From NCBI RefSeq assembly GCF_004118375.1, contig NZ_SDHX01000001.1:2917693-2981692 (forward strand): a DNA stretch of 64,000 nt, in the 5' to 3' direction. The first letter of the stretch is position 1. Each line of letters starts with the position of its first letter. Of this stretch, positions 10,267 through 21,038 are shown piece after piece. The notes under the pieces are model-generated. The model did no database searches. It was not told the DNA's origin and saw only the letters and a list, made by a program, of their open reading frames with translations. The DNA is from Oleiharenicola lentus. Lineage in GTDB: Bacteria; Verrucomicrobiota; Verrucomicrobiia; Opitutales; Opitutaceae. The translations under genes and the position numbers were made by a program.

Positions 10267-13200
10267 TCAGGCCTGCAAGCGCACGAGCAGGTCCTTGCTT
10301 TCGACGGTGTCGCCGACGGACGCGAGGACCTCTTTCACCATGCCGGTGGCGGAGGCGTAGAGCGTGGTCTGCATTTTCATGGCCTCGAGCGTGAGCAGCT
10401 TGTCGCCCTTGGTGACCTTGGCGCCGACACTGACGGCGAGCGCGGTGACCAGGCCCGGAATCGGCGCGCCGATCTGGAGCGCGTCGGCCGGATCAGCCTT
10501 GGTGCGAACCTTGGCGGGAGTGGCCACTGACCTGTCGGCGACGCGGGTTTCGCGCGGACGGCCGTTCAGCTCGAAGTTCAGCGTGCGGAAGCCGTCGCGG
10601 TCCACTTCGCTGACGTTGATGAGTTTGATGAAGAGCGTCTTGCCCTCCTCGATCTCGACCGTGATTTCCTCGCCGACGGACAGCCCGTAGAGAAATGCCC
10701 GCGTAGGCACGGCGCTGACGTCGCCGTAGGTAACTTGGAACTTCGCGAAGTCGGCGAACACCTCGGGATACATCAGGTGGCTGTAGAGCGCCGCGTCGCC
10801 GACCTCGATCTTGAGCTTCTTGTGCAGCGCCTCCTTTTCCTTTTCGAGGTCGACGGGCGGCAGGTTTGCACCGGGACGTCCGCGCCGAGGCTGGCGGGCG
10901 CCGAGCACGACTTTCTGCAGCTTCTTGGGCCAGCCACCGGGAGGCTGGCCGAGTTCGCCGGCCAGCATGTCCACGACCGAGGCCGGGAACGGCATCGAGC
11001 CGGGCTCCAGGTTGACCACGTCGGCGGTCTTGATGCCGCGTGAGACGAGGAAGAGAGCCATGTCACCGACCACCTTGGACGAGGGCGTGACCTTCACGAT
11101 GTCGCCGAACAGCAGATTCACCTCGGCGTAGGTGCGCACGACCTCGGGCCAGCGGGCGCCGAGACCCATCGAGGCGGCCTGCTCCTTGAGATTGGTGTAT
11201 TGGCCGCCGGGCATCTCGTGCTGGTAAACCTCGGCGCTGCCGGCCCGGGGAGCCGAGTCGAACGGCGCGTAGAGGTCGCGCACCTGTTCCCAGTAACCGG
11301 AGAATTCGTTGAGCGTGTCGAGGTTCAACCCTGTGTCGCGCTTGGTGTGGGCGAGCGCGGCGACGATCGAGTTGAGGTTGGGCTGGCTGGTCGAGCCCGA
11401 CATCGAGGCGAGCGCGAGGTCCACGACGTCCACGCCTGCGTCCACCGCGGCAATGACCGAGGCCGAGGCGATGCCGCTGGTGTCGTGCGTATGGAAATGG
11501 ATCGGCAGACCGACCTCCTCGCGCAGGGTTTTCACCAACTTCGCCGCGGCGTAGGGCCTGCACAGACCGGCCATGTCCTTGATCGCGAGCAGGTGGGCGC
11601 CGCGCTTCTCAAGGTCCTTCGCCATCTGCACGTAGTATTTGAGCGAGTATTTGTCGCGCTTCGGGTCGAGCAGGTCGCCGGTGTAGCAGACCGCCGCCTC
11701 CGCGAGCGCGTTCGTCTCCAGCACGGCGTCGAGGGCCACGTAGAGGTTGGGCAGGTAGTTGAGCGAGTCGAAGACGCGGAAAAGGTCCACGCCGGCCGCG
11801 GCCGCGTGCTTCACGTAGCCGCGCACGACGTTGTCGGGATAGAAGCTGTAGCCGACAGCGTTGGCGCCGCGCAGCAGCATCTGGAACAGGATGTTTGGCA
11901 CGCGGGAGCGCAGTGCGGACAGACGCTCGTAGGGATCCTCGCGCAGGAAGCGCATCGAGGTGTCGAAGGTCGCGCCGCCCCAGCACTCGAGGCTAAAGAG
12001 GTTCGGCGTGCGGCGGGCGACGGCATCGGCCACGCGGAGCATGTCGTAAGTGCGCACGCGGGCCGCCATGAGCGACTGATGGGCATCGCGCATGGTCGTG
12101 TCGGTGACGAGCAGGCGCTTCTCGGCCCGCACCCACTGGGCGAACTTCTTCGGCCCGAGTTTCTGCAGAAGCTGGCGCGAACCGGCCGGCGGCGGCAGTT
12201 CGGGCGGGAACGACGGCGCCGCGGGCTGCGTGGGCACCTTGGCCGGGCGACGGCCTTTCACATGCGGGTTGCCGTTGACGACAATGTCGCCGAGGAAGGC
12301 CAGCACCTTGGTCGCGCGGTCGCGGCGCTGCTTGAACTCGAAGAGCCCAGGGTTGTGGTCAATGAACCCGGTGGTGACCGCGCCGGACTTGAAGTCGGTA
12401 TGCGTGATCACGTTCTCGAGGAACGGGATGTTGGTCTTCACCCCGCGGATGCGGAATTCCTTCAGCGCACGGTCCATGCGCTGGAGTGCGATGCCCCATT
12501 TAGGACCAAAGGCGGTCAGTTTCACCAACAGTGAATCATAGAACGGCGTGATGACGCTGCCCGTGTCGCCCATCGCGCCGTCGAGGCGGATGCCGAGCCC
12601 GGCGGCGCTGCGGTAGCTGACGATCTTGCCGTAGTCGGGCGTGAACTTGTTCGCCGGATCCTCCGTCGTGATACGGGCCTGCACCGCGTAGCCGATGCGA
12701 GGCACCTCGGCCTGCACCGGCAGGTCCAGCTCCGGGCCGTGCAGGGTGTGGCCCTGCGCGATGAGGATCTGCGAACGCACGATGTCCACGCCGGTGACGA
12801 TCTCCGTCACCGTGTGCTCCACCTGGATGCGCGGGTTCATCTCGATGAAATACCACTCCGCCGGGTTGTCGGCGTTGACGAGGTATTCGAGCGTGCCGGC
12901 GTTGTCGTAACGGATCTCCTTGGCCAGCCGCACGGCCGACTCGCAGAGCTCCTTGCGCACCTGCTCAGGCAGGCCATAGGAAGGCGCGATCTCGATGACC
13001 TTCTGGTGACGGCGCTGGACGGAGCAGTCGCGTTCGTGGAGATGGAGGACGTTGCCGTGGCGGTCGCCGATCACCTGCACCTCAATGTGCTTGGCGCGCG
13101 GGAGGAACTTCTCGAGGAAGACGGCCGGGTTGCCGAAGGCCGTGGCGGCCTCGCCCTGCGCCTCGTCGAGGCGGGCGCGCAAGTCCTCCTCCTTGTGCAC

Positions 13201-13710
13201 GACGCGCATGCCGCGTCCGCCACCACCGAAGGCCGCCTTGATAATGAGCGGGAAACCGATCTTGCGCGCGAGCTTCATGGCCTCGGCCGGGTCACTCACC
13301 GGTTCCTCGGTGCCGGGCAGCACAGGCACGCTGAGTTTCTGGGCGAGCGCGCGGGCGGCGGTCTTGTCGCCCATCATGTCGAGCAGCTCAGGCCGCGGAC
13401 CGACGAAGGTAATGCCCGCATAGGCACAGGCGCGCGCGAAGGCGGCGTTCTCCGACAGGAAGCCGTAGCCCGGGTGGATGTGCGTCACGCCCTTGGCCTT
13501 GGCCAGCGCCACGATGCCGGGGATGTCGAGGTAAGCCGCGACCGGGCCCTTGCCCGCGCCGATCAGGTAGGCCTCATCGGCCTTGAAACGGTGCACGCCG
13601 AGGCGGTCCTCGTGGGCATAGATGGCAACGGTCGGGATGCCGAGTTCGGTGGCGGCGCGGAAGACGCGGATGGCGATCTCGCTCCGGTTGGCAACAAGCA
13701 GCTTGGTCAT
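10267..13710 (-). CDS. pyc: Pyruvate carboxylase
   Basis: 1147-residue single-chain biotin enzyme making oxaloacetate from pyruvate, bicarbonate and ATP. Domains in order: biotin carboxylase with ATP-grasp (about 1-460, including FGGGGRGMRVV), carboxyltransferase (about 540-830, beginning TDTTMRDAHQSLMA, with the metal-binding HFHTHDTSG segment), the tetramerisation region, and the biotin carrier domain with biotinyl lysine K1112 in EAMKMQTT. The ATG at 13708-13710 gives MTKLLVANRSEIAIR; the nine residues upstream are not conserved-looking. Full length matches the alpha4-type enzyme. It is the anaplerotic enzyme of this region; it converges with the DASS transporter gene. Confidence 0.96.
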   Translation of the reverse strand: MTKLLVANRSEIAIRVFRAATELGIPTVAIYAHEDRLGVHRFKADEAYLIGAGKGPVAAYLDIPGIVALAKAKGVTHIHPGYGFLSENAAFARACAYAGITFVGPRPELLDMMGDKTAARALAQKLSVPVLPGTEEPVSDPAEAMKLARKIGFPLIIKAAFGGGGRGMRVVHKEEDLRARLDEAQGEAATAFGNPAVFLEKFLPRAKHIEVQVIGDRHGNVLHLHERDCSVQRRHQKVIEIAPSYGLPEQVRKELCESAVRLAKEIRYDNAGTLEYLVNADNPAEWYFIEMNPRIQVEHTVTEIVTGVDIVRSQILIAQGHTLHGPELDLPVQAEVPRIGYAVQARITTEDPANKFTPDYGKIVSYRSAAGLGIRLDGAMGDTGSVITPFYDSLLVKLTAFGPKWGIALQRMDRALKEFRIRGVKTNIPFLENVITHTDFKSGAVTTGFIDHNPGLFEFKQRRDRATKVLAFLGDIVVNGNPHVKGRRPAKVPTQPAAPSFPPELPPPAGSRQLLQKLGPKKFAQWVRAEKRLLVTDTTMRDAHQSLMAARVRTYDMLRVADAVARRTPNLFSLECWGGATFDTSMRFLREDPYERLSALRSRVPNILFQMLLRGANAVGYSFYPDNVVRGYVKHAAAAGVDLFRVFDSLNYLPNLYVALDAVLETNALAEAAVCYTGDLLDPKRDKYSLKYYVQMAKDLEKRGAHLLAIKDMAGLCRPYAAAKLVKTLREEVGLPIHFHTHDTSGIASASVIAAVDAGVDVVDLALASMSGSTSQPNLNSIVAALAHTKRDTGLNLDTLNEFSGYWEQVRDLYAPFDSAPRAGSAEVYQHEMPGGQYTNLKEQAASMGLGARWPEVVRTYAEVNLLFGDIVKVTPSSKVVGDMALFLVSRGIKTADVVNLEPGSMPFPASVVDMLAGELGQPPGGWPKKLQKVVLGARQPRRGRPGANLPPVDLEKEKEALHKKLKIEVGDAALYSHLMYPEVFADFAKFQVTYGDVSAVPTRAFLYGLSVGEEITVEIEEGKTLFIKLINVSEVDRDGFRTLNFELNGRPRETRVADRSVATPAKVRTKADPADALQIGAPIPGLVTALAVSVGAKVTKGDKLLTLEAMKMQTTLYASATGMVKEVLASVGDTVESKDLLVRLQA

Positions 13711-13859
13711 GCGTGGGGTAGAAAGCTGCCTGCACAAAGGCGGGCGCGGCGGACGGCGTCAACTTTGCAGAGGTTGCCGGACAGTCCTAATTTGAAACCG
13801 CCGACGCCTGGCCCGGAAACCGGCTTCACATCCGGCGGGCATCGTGCAGCAATGGCGGC

Positions 13860-15545
13860 GTGTCACCCCGCTTCCTGCTTGTCCTGCTGATCTTCGTCAG
13901 CGTTGCGCGCCTCGGCGCGACCACCGACTGGCCCGATGCCGATGGCGTCCGTTTCCAGGGCGAACCGGCCGCGATCTTTGGCTCGCTCGCGCTGTTTCGC
14001 ACCACCGACCCGGTGCTCAAGCGCGTGCCGCTGCGCGCGCTCTCAATCGAGGAATGTCAGCGTTTCCACCAAGTCCTGGCCAGCCGTCCGGCCCGCGCGA
14101 CCCGTTGGTCGGAAGCGCAGAGCGCGGCGACCCGCGAACTCAACGGCGCCTTGAAACGCCTCGAATACCAATATCGCCGCATGATCCCGGCCGACCTCTC
14201 GGACCGGCCCGAGCCTGAGCTGCTCGTCGTCATCTACGGCTACCACGGCGACTCAGGCACCTGGATGCTCTCGAACAATCTCGTGCCGATCCATAACCGG
14301 CTGCAAAACGTCTATCCCGGTCTCACGGCCACGGTCTTCTATGGCATGTGGCACAACGAGCAGGAGCATGAGCGGGTCACCATCCAGTCTTGGACTCCGT
14401 GGCTGGTCACCGATTTCAAACGTCAGGCGGAGATGCCCACCCTCACCCGCCGGGCTCCGCCGGACGGCTCGGCCATGGTCGTCATGACGCGTGACGGCGA
14501 CCTGCTGCTGTGGGCCCGTCCGCTCAACCTTGCGGCCATCCGGAAGTTTATCGACGACCTATCCGATCTGGTCTGGGCCGCCAGCCCGCTCAACAGCCGC
14601 GCCTGGACCGATCGGGCGCACTACGGCCGCGCCGTGCGCTCCCTTGCCTACGCCAGCACCGACACCGGCCCCGAGCTCATTGGCAATCCCCTCCGCGCCG
14701 ACGGGCTGCGCCAGCGCGGCGTCGGTCGCGTCACCGCAAAGCTCGAAATCGACGCCGAGGGCAAGGTTACCGCCGCCACCCTGCAACCCGACGCCGCCGT
14801 GCCCGCGAAACTGGCCGGCCCGCTCACGGACGCGCTGAAACGCGCCATGTTCCTGCCCGCCATGAACGGGGGCCAAGCCGTCGCCTCCACCAGCGATTAC
14901 GTGCTCGAGGTCCCGCCCGCCACTCCGCAGGCCGACGCCGACCTCGCATGGCTCGACCGCAGCATCCGGGGCGAAGTGCCGTTGCTGGCCTGGAAAACCC
15001 TCGGGCCGATCCCGGTCAACGAACAGGAGTTCAGCGAAATCGAAAGCGTCGGTCCCGACGGGCGGGTCGTGTTGCGTGCCTTCGAGGTCTCTGACCGGCG
15101 CGTTTCCCGTGCCTCGCAGGAGAGCGCGTTCAACAGTGATTTCTTCGGCGAGACCGGCGCCGCGAACGTTGTGCCCGTGGACGGACAGGCCCAGATCGTG
15201 GACGGCAAGGCCTATGCCTGGAAGGCGATCCAGTCGCAGAACGGCTATGTCAACCTGCAGGAAGGCATCTACCCGCGGCCGGAATACTGCGTCGGCTACG
15301 CGTGGACCGAGATCGAGGTCTCGGCCGACACCCAGGCCTGGCTTGGCATCGGCAGTGACGACGGCCTGAAGGTCTGGCACAACGGCGAACTCGTAAACGA
15401 CCGCTGGACGCGCCGCATCAGCCGCATCGACGACGACATCGTGCCGCTGCGCCTGAAGGCCGGCAAAAACCACCTTTTGATCAAGATCCAGAATGTCGCC
15501 GGCGACTGGAGCTTCGTCACCCGCCTGCGCTTCCGCGACCGATGA
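13860..15545 (+). CDS. Secreted protein with TonB-C-like and C-terminal beta-sandwich segments
   Basis: 561 residues starting at a GTG, with a signal peptide ([20 protein letters not shown]). Three regions are visible. The first, to about 270, is unrecognised. Residues about 283-350 look like a TonB C-terminal domain ([20 protein letters not shown] then [13 protein letters not shown]). A C-terminal beta-rich segment (about 475-561) contains [18 protein letters not shown] and a closing [14 protein letters not shown], the pattern of PA14/glycoside-associated sandwich domains. There is no transmembrane anchor as in a real TonB. Its stop overlaps the start of the VF530 gene (ATGA). Function is unknown. 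Confidence 0.6.
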   Translation: MSPRFLLVLLIFVSVARLGATTDWPDADGVRFQGEPAAIFGSLALFRTTDPVLKRVPLRALSIEECQRFHQVLASRPARATRWSEAQSAATRELNGALKRLEYQYRRMIPADLSDRPEPELLVVIYGYHGDSGTWMLSNNLVPIHNRLQNVYPGLTATVFYGMWHNEQEHERVTIQSWTPWLVTDFKRQAEMPTLTRRAPPDGSAMVVMTRDGDLLLWARPLNLAAIRKFIDDLSDLVWAASPLNSRAWTDRAHYGRAVRSLAYASTDTGPELIGNPLRADGLRQRGVGRVTAKLEIDAEGKVTAATLQPDAAVPAKLAGPLTDALKRAMFLPAMNGGQAVASTSDYVLEVPPATPQADADLAWLDRSIRGEVPLLAWKTLGPIPVNEQEFSEIESVGPDGRVVLRAFEVSDRRVSRASQESAFNSDFFGETGAANVVPVDGQAQIVDGKAYAWKAIQSQNGYVNLQEGIYPRPEYCVGYAWTEIEVSADTQAWLGIGSDDGLKVWHNGELVNDRWTRRISRIDDDIVPLRLKAGKNHLLIKIQNVAGDWSFVTRLRFRDR

Positions 15546-15772
15546 CCACGCCCCACCAATCCAAGGACCCGCTGCACGGAGTCACCCTCGAGAAAATCCT
15601 CACGGAACTCGAAGCCGCCTACGGCTGGGCCGAACTGGGGCGGCGTGTGCGCATCCGCTGCTTCAATTTTGAGCCGAGCATCGGCTCCAGCCTGAAGTTC
15701 CTGCGCCGCACCCCCTGGGCGCGACAGGAGGTTGAGGCGCTCTATCGCGAGCACCTGAGCCGCCGGTCCTGA
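15542..15772 (+). CDS. VF530 family small DNA-binding protein
   Basis: 76-residue protein matching the VF530/DUF2132 family throughout: [15 protein letters not shown] near the start, then [15 protein letters not shown], and [12 protein letters not shown] before the C-terminus. The family founder was solved as a small helical protein with proposed DNA binding; the role in the cell is not established. It overlaps the upstream gene by four bases and the next gene starts two bases after its stop, so the three are very likely one transcript. Confidence 0.85.
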   Translation: MTTPHQSKDPLHGVTLEKILTELEAAYGWAELGRRVRIRCFNFEPSIGSSLKFLRRTPWARQEVEALYREHLSRRS

Positions 15773-15773
15773 C

Positions 15774-16184
15774 ATGCTCAAGTCCCGCCAACCGCCCGCC
15801 GCCCGCCTACCCCACCGTTACGAATGGCTGTGGGAGCCGCTCGCCGACGACGCGACCTTTGTGCTGCGTTCCATGTTTGGCGCCCGAGCCGTGTATCTGG
15901 ACGGCAAGATGGTGCTCTGCTTCAGCGCCGGCGAAGAGCCTTGGCGTGGCGTGCTGGTTTGCACGAGCCACGAACGCCAAGCGGCCCTGCAGACGGAGTT
16001 CGCTGCCCTCACACCACACCCGATCCTGCCGAAATGGCTCTACCTGCCCGAAACGGCCGATGCCTTTGAGGCGACCGCCACCAAGCTCGTTGCCTTGGCC
16101 CGTCGGCGTGACCCGCGGATCGGCATCACGCCGCAGCCCCGAAAGCGGAAGAAACCCTCCACCAAGCTCAGACTGAAAAGGTGA
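15774..16184 (+). CDS. Conserved hypothetical protein, TfoX-N/YjbR-like
   Basis: 136 residues. The core (LRSMFGARAVYLDGKMVLCF, then a VLVCTSHE strand and PKWLYLPE) resembles the small TfoX N-terminal/MmcQ-YjbR fold, in which a MFG motif begins the domain. The C-terminal 20 residues are a basic Lys/Arg tail. It directly follows the VF530 gene. I do not recognise a characterised homologue; a competence role cannot be inferred from the fold. Confidence 0.5.
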   Translation: MLKSRQPPAARLPHRYEWLWEPLADDATFVLRSMFGARAVYLDGKMVLCFSAGEEPWRGVLVCTSHERQAALQTEFAALTPHPILPKWLYLPETADAFEATATKLVALARRRDPRIGITPQPRKRKKPSTKLRLKR

Positions 16185-16287
16185 GCGTGGTGGGTGGCTC
16201 GGGATGGAACCGGGGCGCCCTCGCCCCGGGAATTGGGACCCGACCTGGCGGTAACCCGGACTTTCCGAAATCGCGCCGCCCGCAGCT

Positions 16288-17316
16288 TCACGGCTCCCGC
16301 GCTGTGCGTCCGCCGTCGTGCAGGACGGAACGCGTGGCCGGTTGCGAGGACTCGGAGGAAGCCGGCGGACTGTAGCTGGGCGGCGGCGTGTAACTGGGAG
16401 CCGGCGGAGAATAGGAACGGCTCTCCGTCGCGGTGGACGATTGCGACGATGGCGGCGGCGAATAATCGCGCCCACGGTTCGAAGAATTGTCCCCCGAGGT
16501 GCTGCGGTCGCGATGGAAATCTGAACGCGTGGCCGGTCGGTTCGAACCGGAGTTCGATGACGGAGAGTAAGTGCTGCCCGTGTTTTGCGCATCCGACCGG
16601 TTGTCGCGATCGCGCCAGTTCGGGCGGGTGCCACCGTTGTTCGAGGTCTGATTGCCGCGATCACGTCCCCGGTTGTCGTTGTCCCGGTTGTTGCCGCTCC
16701 AGCGGGTGCGATCGCCCTGGGAAGGCACGTAGGAAGGCTTCAGCGCGCCATTGGGCCGGCCGTCGGTGGTCGGCGGATCGCGATCCGGCCGATGATCCGG
16801 CCGGCGGTCCGGATGCCGCCAGTTGCCGGTGTAGTGCGGATACGTCCACGACGGATAATAGCTGCCATAGCCGTAGTAGGGATCGTCGTAGTAGCGGAAA
16901 GTGAAGGCATTGAAACCGAACCACCCGAAAGGCGAATAATCATAGGAATAGCGCGGATAGAGCGGATAGGAGGTGCTGGGATAGGACGCCACCATCCGGA
17001 CCTCCGCCTCCGGGAAGCGCGAGTAACGCACGACCACCCATTCATCCTTCGGCTGCCCCGCCTCCTCGGCCAGATTGATCTTCAGGTAGTAGTCGCCGCT
17101 GCCGGTCTGACCCTCGCGGTTGAGGTATTCAATGGCCTTGGCCCGCAGGTAGGCCATCTCCCGGTCGCTAAACGTGCGCTTGGTGGAGGTCTCGACAATT
17201 TCGAAGTCGTCGGCAGCTTGGCGGCGGTAGGCCGAGGACTGACTGGCGCAGCCGGCGAAAAGGCCGACGAGGCTGAGGACGAGGACCATCGCGCCGAGGC
17301 GGACGCAGGTTTTCAT
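16288..17316 (-). CDS. Lipoprotein with Pro/Ser/Arg-rich low-complexity C-terminus
   Basis: 342 residues. The ATG at 17316 gives a lipoprotein signal with lipobox LFAGC, acylated Cys at residue 23. Residues about 25-125 form a compact domain (SDREMAYLRAKAIEYLNREG and DYYLKINLAEEAG). This is followed by a Tyr/Pro-rich stretch (PLYPRYSYDYSP and similar) and about 150 residues of Arg/Asp/Asn/Ser-rich low-complexity sequence ending in Pro/Ser repeats. The disordered tail suggests a surface or peptidoglycan-contacting filament; this is inference. It converges with the upstream plus-strand cluster. Confidence 0.6.
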   Translation of the reverse strand: MKTCVRLGAMVLVLSLVGLFAGCASQSSAYRRQAADDFEIVETSTKRTFSDREMAYLRAKAIEYLNREGQTGSGDYYLKINLAEEAGQPKDEWVVVRYSRFPEAEVRMVASYPSTSYPLYPRYSYDYSPFGWFGFNAFTFRYYDDPYYGYGSYYPSWTYPHYTGNWRHPDRRPDHRPDRDPPTTDGRPNGALKPSYVPSQGDRTRWSGNNRDNDNRGRDRGNQTSNNGGTRPNWRDRDNRSDAQNTGSTYSPSSNSGSNRPATRSDFHRDRSTSGDNSSNRGRDYSPPPSSQSSTATESRSYSPPAPSYTPPPSYSPPASSESSQPATRSVLHDGGRTAREP

Positions 17317-17421
17317 GGGGAAGGGTTGGGGTGAAAAGGCCATCTTTGGGACCGGTCCCGCCTCACCCGGTTCCGCCGCAGCGCAGATTTGGCATGTATT
17401 TTCCATCTGCTTTGTGGCTGA

Positions 17422-18377
<956 letters not shown>

Positions 18378-18378
<1 letters not shown>

Positions 18379-18449
18379 CCACGAAAAGGCACGAGAATAC
18401 ACGAAAACAAACCATTCCTTTTCGTGGCTTTTTGCGCCTTTTTGTGGCC
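18378..18449. repeat. CACGAAA-family inverted array between hemF and hemE
   Basis: Left arm 18378-18408 consists of units such as CACGAAAAGG, CACGAGAATA and CACGAAAAC. The right arm 18418-18449 is their reverse complement (TTTTCGTGGC, TTTTTGTGGCC). It occupies nearly all of the 80-base gap, and its outer edge touches the hemF stop codon. Related arms lie at 52197-52308 and 52380-52412. Confidence 0.85.
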
Positions 18450-18458
18450 AATAACCTC

Positions 18459-19484
18459 ATGACCAGTCGCGAACGATTCCTCGCCGCCACCGCCTGCCAA
18501 CCGCTCGACCGCCCGCCCGTCTGGGTGATGCGCCAGGCCGGCCGCTACCTGCCCGAATACCGCGCCCTGAAGGGCAAGCACTCCTTCGTCGAAATGGTGC
18601 GAACGCCCGAACTCGCCGCCGAGGTCACGCTCCAACCGCTCCGCCGCTTCGCGCTCGATGCGGCCATCATCTTCTCCGACATCCTCGTGATCCCCGAGGC
18701 GCTCGGACAGAAATACCAGTTCCGCGAGGGCGGCGGCATCGGCATGGAATTCCGCCTGGAAACCCGCGCGCAGCTCGACCGGCTCGACCCGACGGGCGTG
18801 CAGTTCCGCCTCGATTACGTGGGCAAGGCCCTGGCGCGCGTGAAGGCCGAGCTCAAAGGCGAGCGCGCCCTGCTCGGCTTCGGCGGCTCCCCGTGGACGC
18901 TCGCCACCTACATGGTCGAGGGCGGCAGCTCCGACGATTACGTCCGCATCAAGGAGCTGTTCTACACCGACCGGCCGTTCTTCGACGCGCTGATGGAAAA
19001 ACTCACCGCCGCGCTCATCGAGTATTTCCAGATGCAGATCCGCTGCGGCGCCGACGCCATCCAGCTCTTCGACTCGTGGGGCGGTATCATCGCGGGGCAG
19101 GATTACGAGGCCGCCTCGCTCCGCTGGATGCGCGCGATCATCGCGGCCCTGCCGAAGGATTTCCCGATCATCCTCTACGCCAAGGGCGTCAACTCCCAGC
19201 TCACCGACCTCGCCTTCAGCGGCGCGCGTGTGCTCGGCGTGGACTGGACGGCCGATCTGTCCGTCGTGCGCCGCCTCGTGCCGGCCAACATCGCCTTGCA
19301 GGGCAATCTCGACCCGGTGCTGATGAACACCACGCCCGACATCGTGCGTCGCGAGACCACCCGCCTGCTCGAATCCCTGCGCGGCGCCCCTGGCCACATC
19401 CTCAACCTCGGCCATGGCATCATGCCCCAGGCCAAGATCGAGTGCATGGAAGCCCTCGTGGACACGGTCACCCGCTGGAAATGA
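18459..19484 (+). CDS. hemE: Uroporphyrinogen decarboxylase
   Basis: 341-residue enzyme of tetrapyrrole synthesis removing four carboxyl groups from uroporphyrinogen III. The N-terminal signature VMRQAGRYLPEYR (residues 23-35) and the FSDILVIPEALG segment with its catalytic Asp are intact, as is the C-terminal NLGHGIMPQ. The ATG at 18459 is chosen over a TTG 27 bases upstream, which falls inside the repeat array. It lies between hemF and the protoporphyrinogen oxidase gene in the pathway block. Confidence 0.96.
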   Translation: MTSRERFLAATACQPLDRPPVWVMRQAGRYLPEYRALKGKHSFVEMVRTPELAAEVTLQPLRRFALDAAIIFSDILVIPEALGQKYQFREGGGIGMEFRLETRAQLDRLDPTGVQFRLDYVGKALARVKAELKGERALLGFGGSPWTLATYMVEGGSSDDYVRIKELFYTDRPFFDALMEKLTAALIEYFQMQIRCGADAIQLFDSWGGIIAGQDYEAASLRWMRAIIAALPKDFPIILYAKGVNSQLTDLAFSGARVLGVDWTADLSVVRRLVPANIALQGNLDPVLMNTTPDIVRRETTRLLESLRGAPGHILNLGHGIMPQAKIECMEALVDTVTRWK

Positions 19485-19559
19485 CCCGTATCGGCGCAAC
19501 CATGGCCAAGATTTGCGCAGTCCCCGGGTCATGGTTTGAGTATCCTCGGAGCTAATCCG

Positions 19560-20933
19560 ATGTCCGACGCAACTTCCACGCACGTTGCCATCGTCGGGGC
19601 CGGCATCACCGGCCTCACGGCGGCGTTCCACCTCGCCCGGCGCGGCTGCCGCGTCACCGTCTTCGAAAAGGGCCCCCAGCCCGGCGGTTCCATCCGCTCC
19701 ACCGCCGAAGAGGGCTGGCTCTACGAGTCCGGCCCCAACTCCCTCCAATACGGCAAGGACATCAAGCAGCTGGTCTCAGACCTCGGATTGGAATCGTCCG
19801 TCGTGCCCGCCAACCCGCTCGCTAAGCGCCGTTTCGTCGTCCGCGGCGGCAAGTTCGTGCAGGTGCCATCCTCGCCGCCGGCCTTCCTCAAGACGTCGCT
19901 TTTCGGCCTGCGCACCAAGCTCTCGTTGCCGCTGGAAATGTTCAGCCGCCCGCGCGTGCGCACCACCGACCTCAGCCTCGCCGAACTCGTCCGCTCGCAC
20001 TTCACGCAGGAACTCGTGGACTACGCGGTCAACCCGCTCGTCGCGGGCATCTACGCGGGCGATCCGGAGAAACTTTCGGTTCGCCATTCCTTCCGCATGC
20101 TCTGGGAGGCCGAACGCTCGCACGGCTCGCTGATCCGCGGCATGATGGCCGGCGCCAAGGCCCGCAAGGCCGCCGGCGAAGGCGGCATCCCGCCCATCGT
20201 TTCTTTCACCGGGGGGCTTCAGACGCTCACCGACACCCTCGCCGCGAAACTCCCGGCCGGCTCGCTCAAGCTCAACGCCGCGGTCGAAACCCTGCTCCCC
20301 GGCCAGCCGCACCGCCTCGTTTGGAAACAGGACGGCCAGACCCAGTCCGGCGAGTTCGACGCCGTCGTGCTGGCCGCGCCGGCCGGCGCGCTGGCCCAGC
20401 TCACTATCGGCACGCTCGGCGAGCGCCCGCTCGCTTCGCTGGAAAACATCCCCCACCCGCCCGTCAGTTCGCTGTTCCTCGGCTACCGTCGCGACCAGGT
20501 CGCACATCCGCTCGACGGCTTTGGCGGACTCGTGCCCGCGGTTGAGCGTCGCAACGTGCTGGGCATCCTGTTTTCCTCAACCCTCTTCCCCAACCGTGCC
20601 CCCGACGGCCACGTTGCGCTCACCGTCTTCATCGGCGGTATGCGCCAGCCCGAATTGGCGCGGTTGACGTCGTCGGAACTGCTCGCCAAGATCGACCAGG
20701 ATTTGCGCGATCTGGCCGGCGTCAGCGGCGCGCCCGTGTTTCTCCGTCATACCTTTTGGCCGCGCGCCATCCCGCAATACGTCCTCGGCTACGAACGCTG
20801 GCAGGAGCAGTTCACCGCCCTGGAGAACCGCCACGCCCGCCTTTTCATCGGCGGCAACGCCCGCGACGGGATCTCCGTGCCGGATTGCGTGAAATCGGGG
20901 CTGCGGCTGGCGGAGCGAGCCTTGGACAAGTAA
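19560..20933 (+). CDS. hemG: Protoporphyrinogen oxidase (FAD, HemY type)
   Basis: 457-residue flavoprotein oxidising protoporphyrinogen IX to protoporphyrin IX. Rossmann FAD motif VGAGITGLTAAFHLARRG near residue 14, followed by FEKGPQPGGSIRS. The substrate region VNPLVAGIYAGDP and the C-terminal FAD loop LFIGGNARDGISVPDCV are present. Oxygen-type PPO is encoded by hemY in Bacillus nomenclature and by hemG in many annotations. It completes hemF-hemE-hemG. The TAA stop (20931-20933) is formed by the first heptad of the repeat array that follows. Confidence 0.94.
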   Translation: MSDATSTHVAIVGAGITGLTAAFHLARRGCRVTVFEKGPQPGGSIRSTAEEGWLYESGPNSLQYGKDIKQLVSDLGLESSVVPANPLAKRRFVVRGGKFVQVPSSPPAFLKTSLFGLRTKLSLPLEMFSRPRVRTTDLSLAELVRSHFTQELVDYAVNPLVAGIYAGDPEKLSVRHSFRMLWEAERSHGSLIRGMMAGAKARKAAGEGGIPPIVSFTGGLQTLTDTLAAKLPAGSLKLNAAVETLLPGQPHRLVWKQDGQTQSGEFDAVVLAAPAGALAQLTIGTLGERPLASLENIPHPPVSSLFLGYRRDQVAHPLDGFGGLVPAVERRNVLGILFSSTLFPNRAPDGHVALTVFIGGMRQPELARLTSSELLAKIDQDLRDLAGVSGAPVFLRHTFWPRAIPQYVLGYERWQEQFTALENRHARLFIGGNARDGISVPDCVKSGLRLAERALDK

Positions 20934-21004
20934 CAAGTAGCAAGTTTCCAAGTATCAAGGGGCTGTAGCGTCCTGATACCTGATACTTGATACTTGATAC
21001 TTTG
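20926..21004. repeat. AAGTAAC-family heptad array, locus A (two facing arms)
   Basis: Left arm 20926-20959 and right arm 20973-21004 in the 105-base gap between hemG and ileS. The arms are tandem 7-8 base units (AAGTAAC, AAGTAGC, AAGTTTCC, AAGTATC). The right arm is built from the reverse complement AAGTATC and AGGTATC units. The arms pair only approximately because they use different unit variants. Confidence 0.85.
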
Positions 21005-21038
21005 TAGCCCCGGAGTAGCGTCCGGCGCTTTTCTTTCC

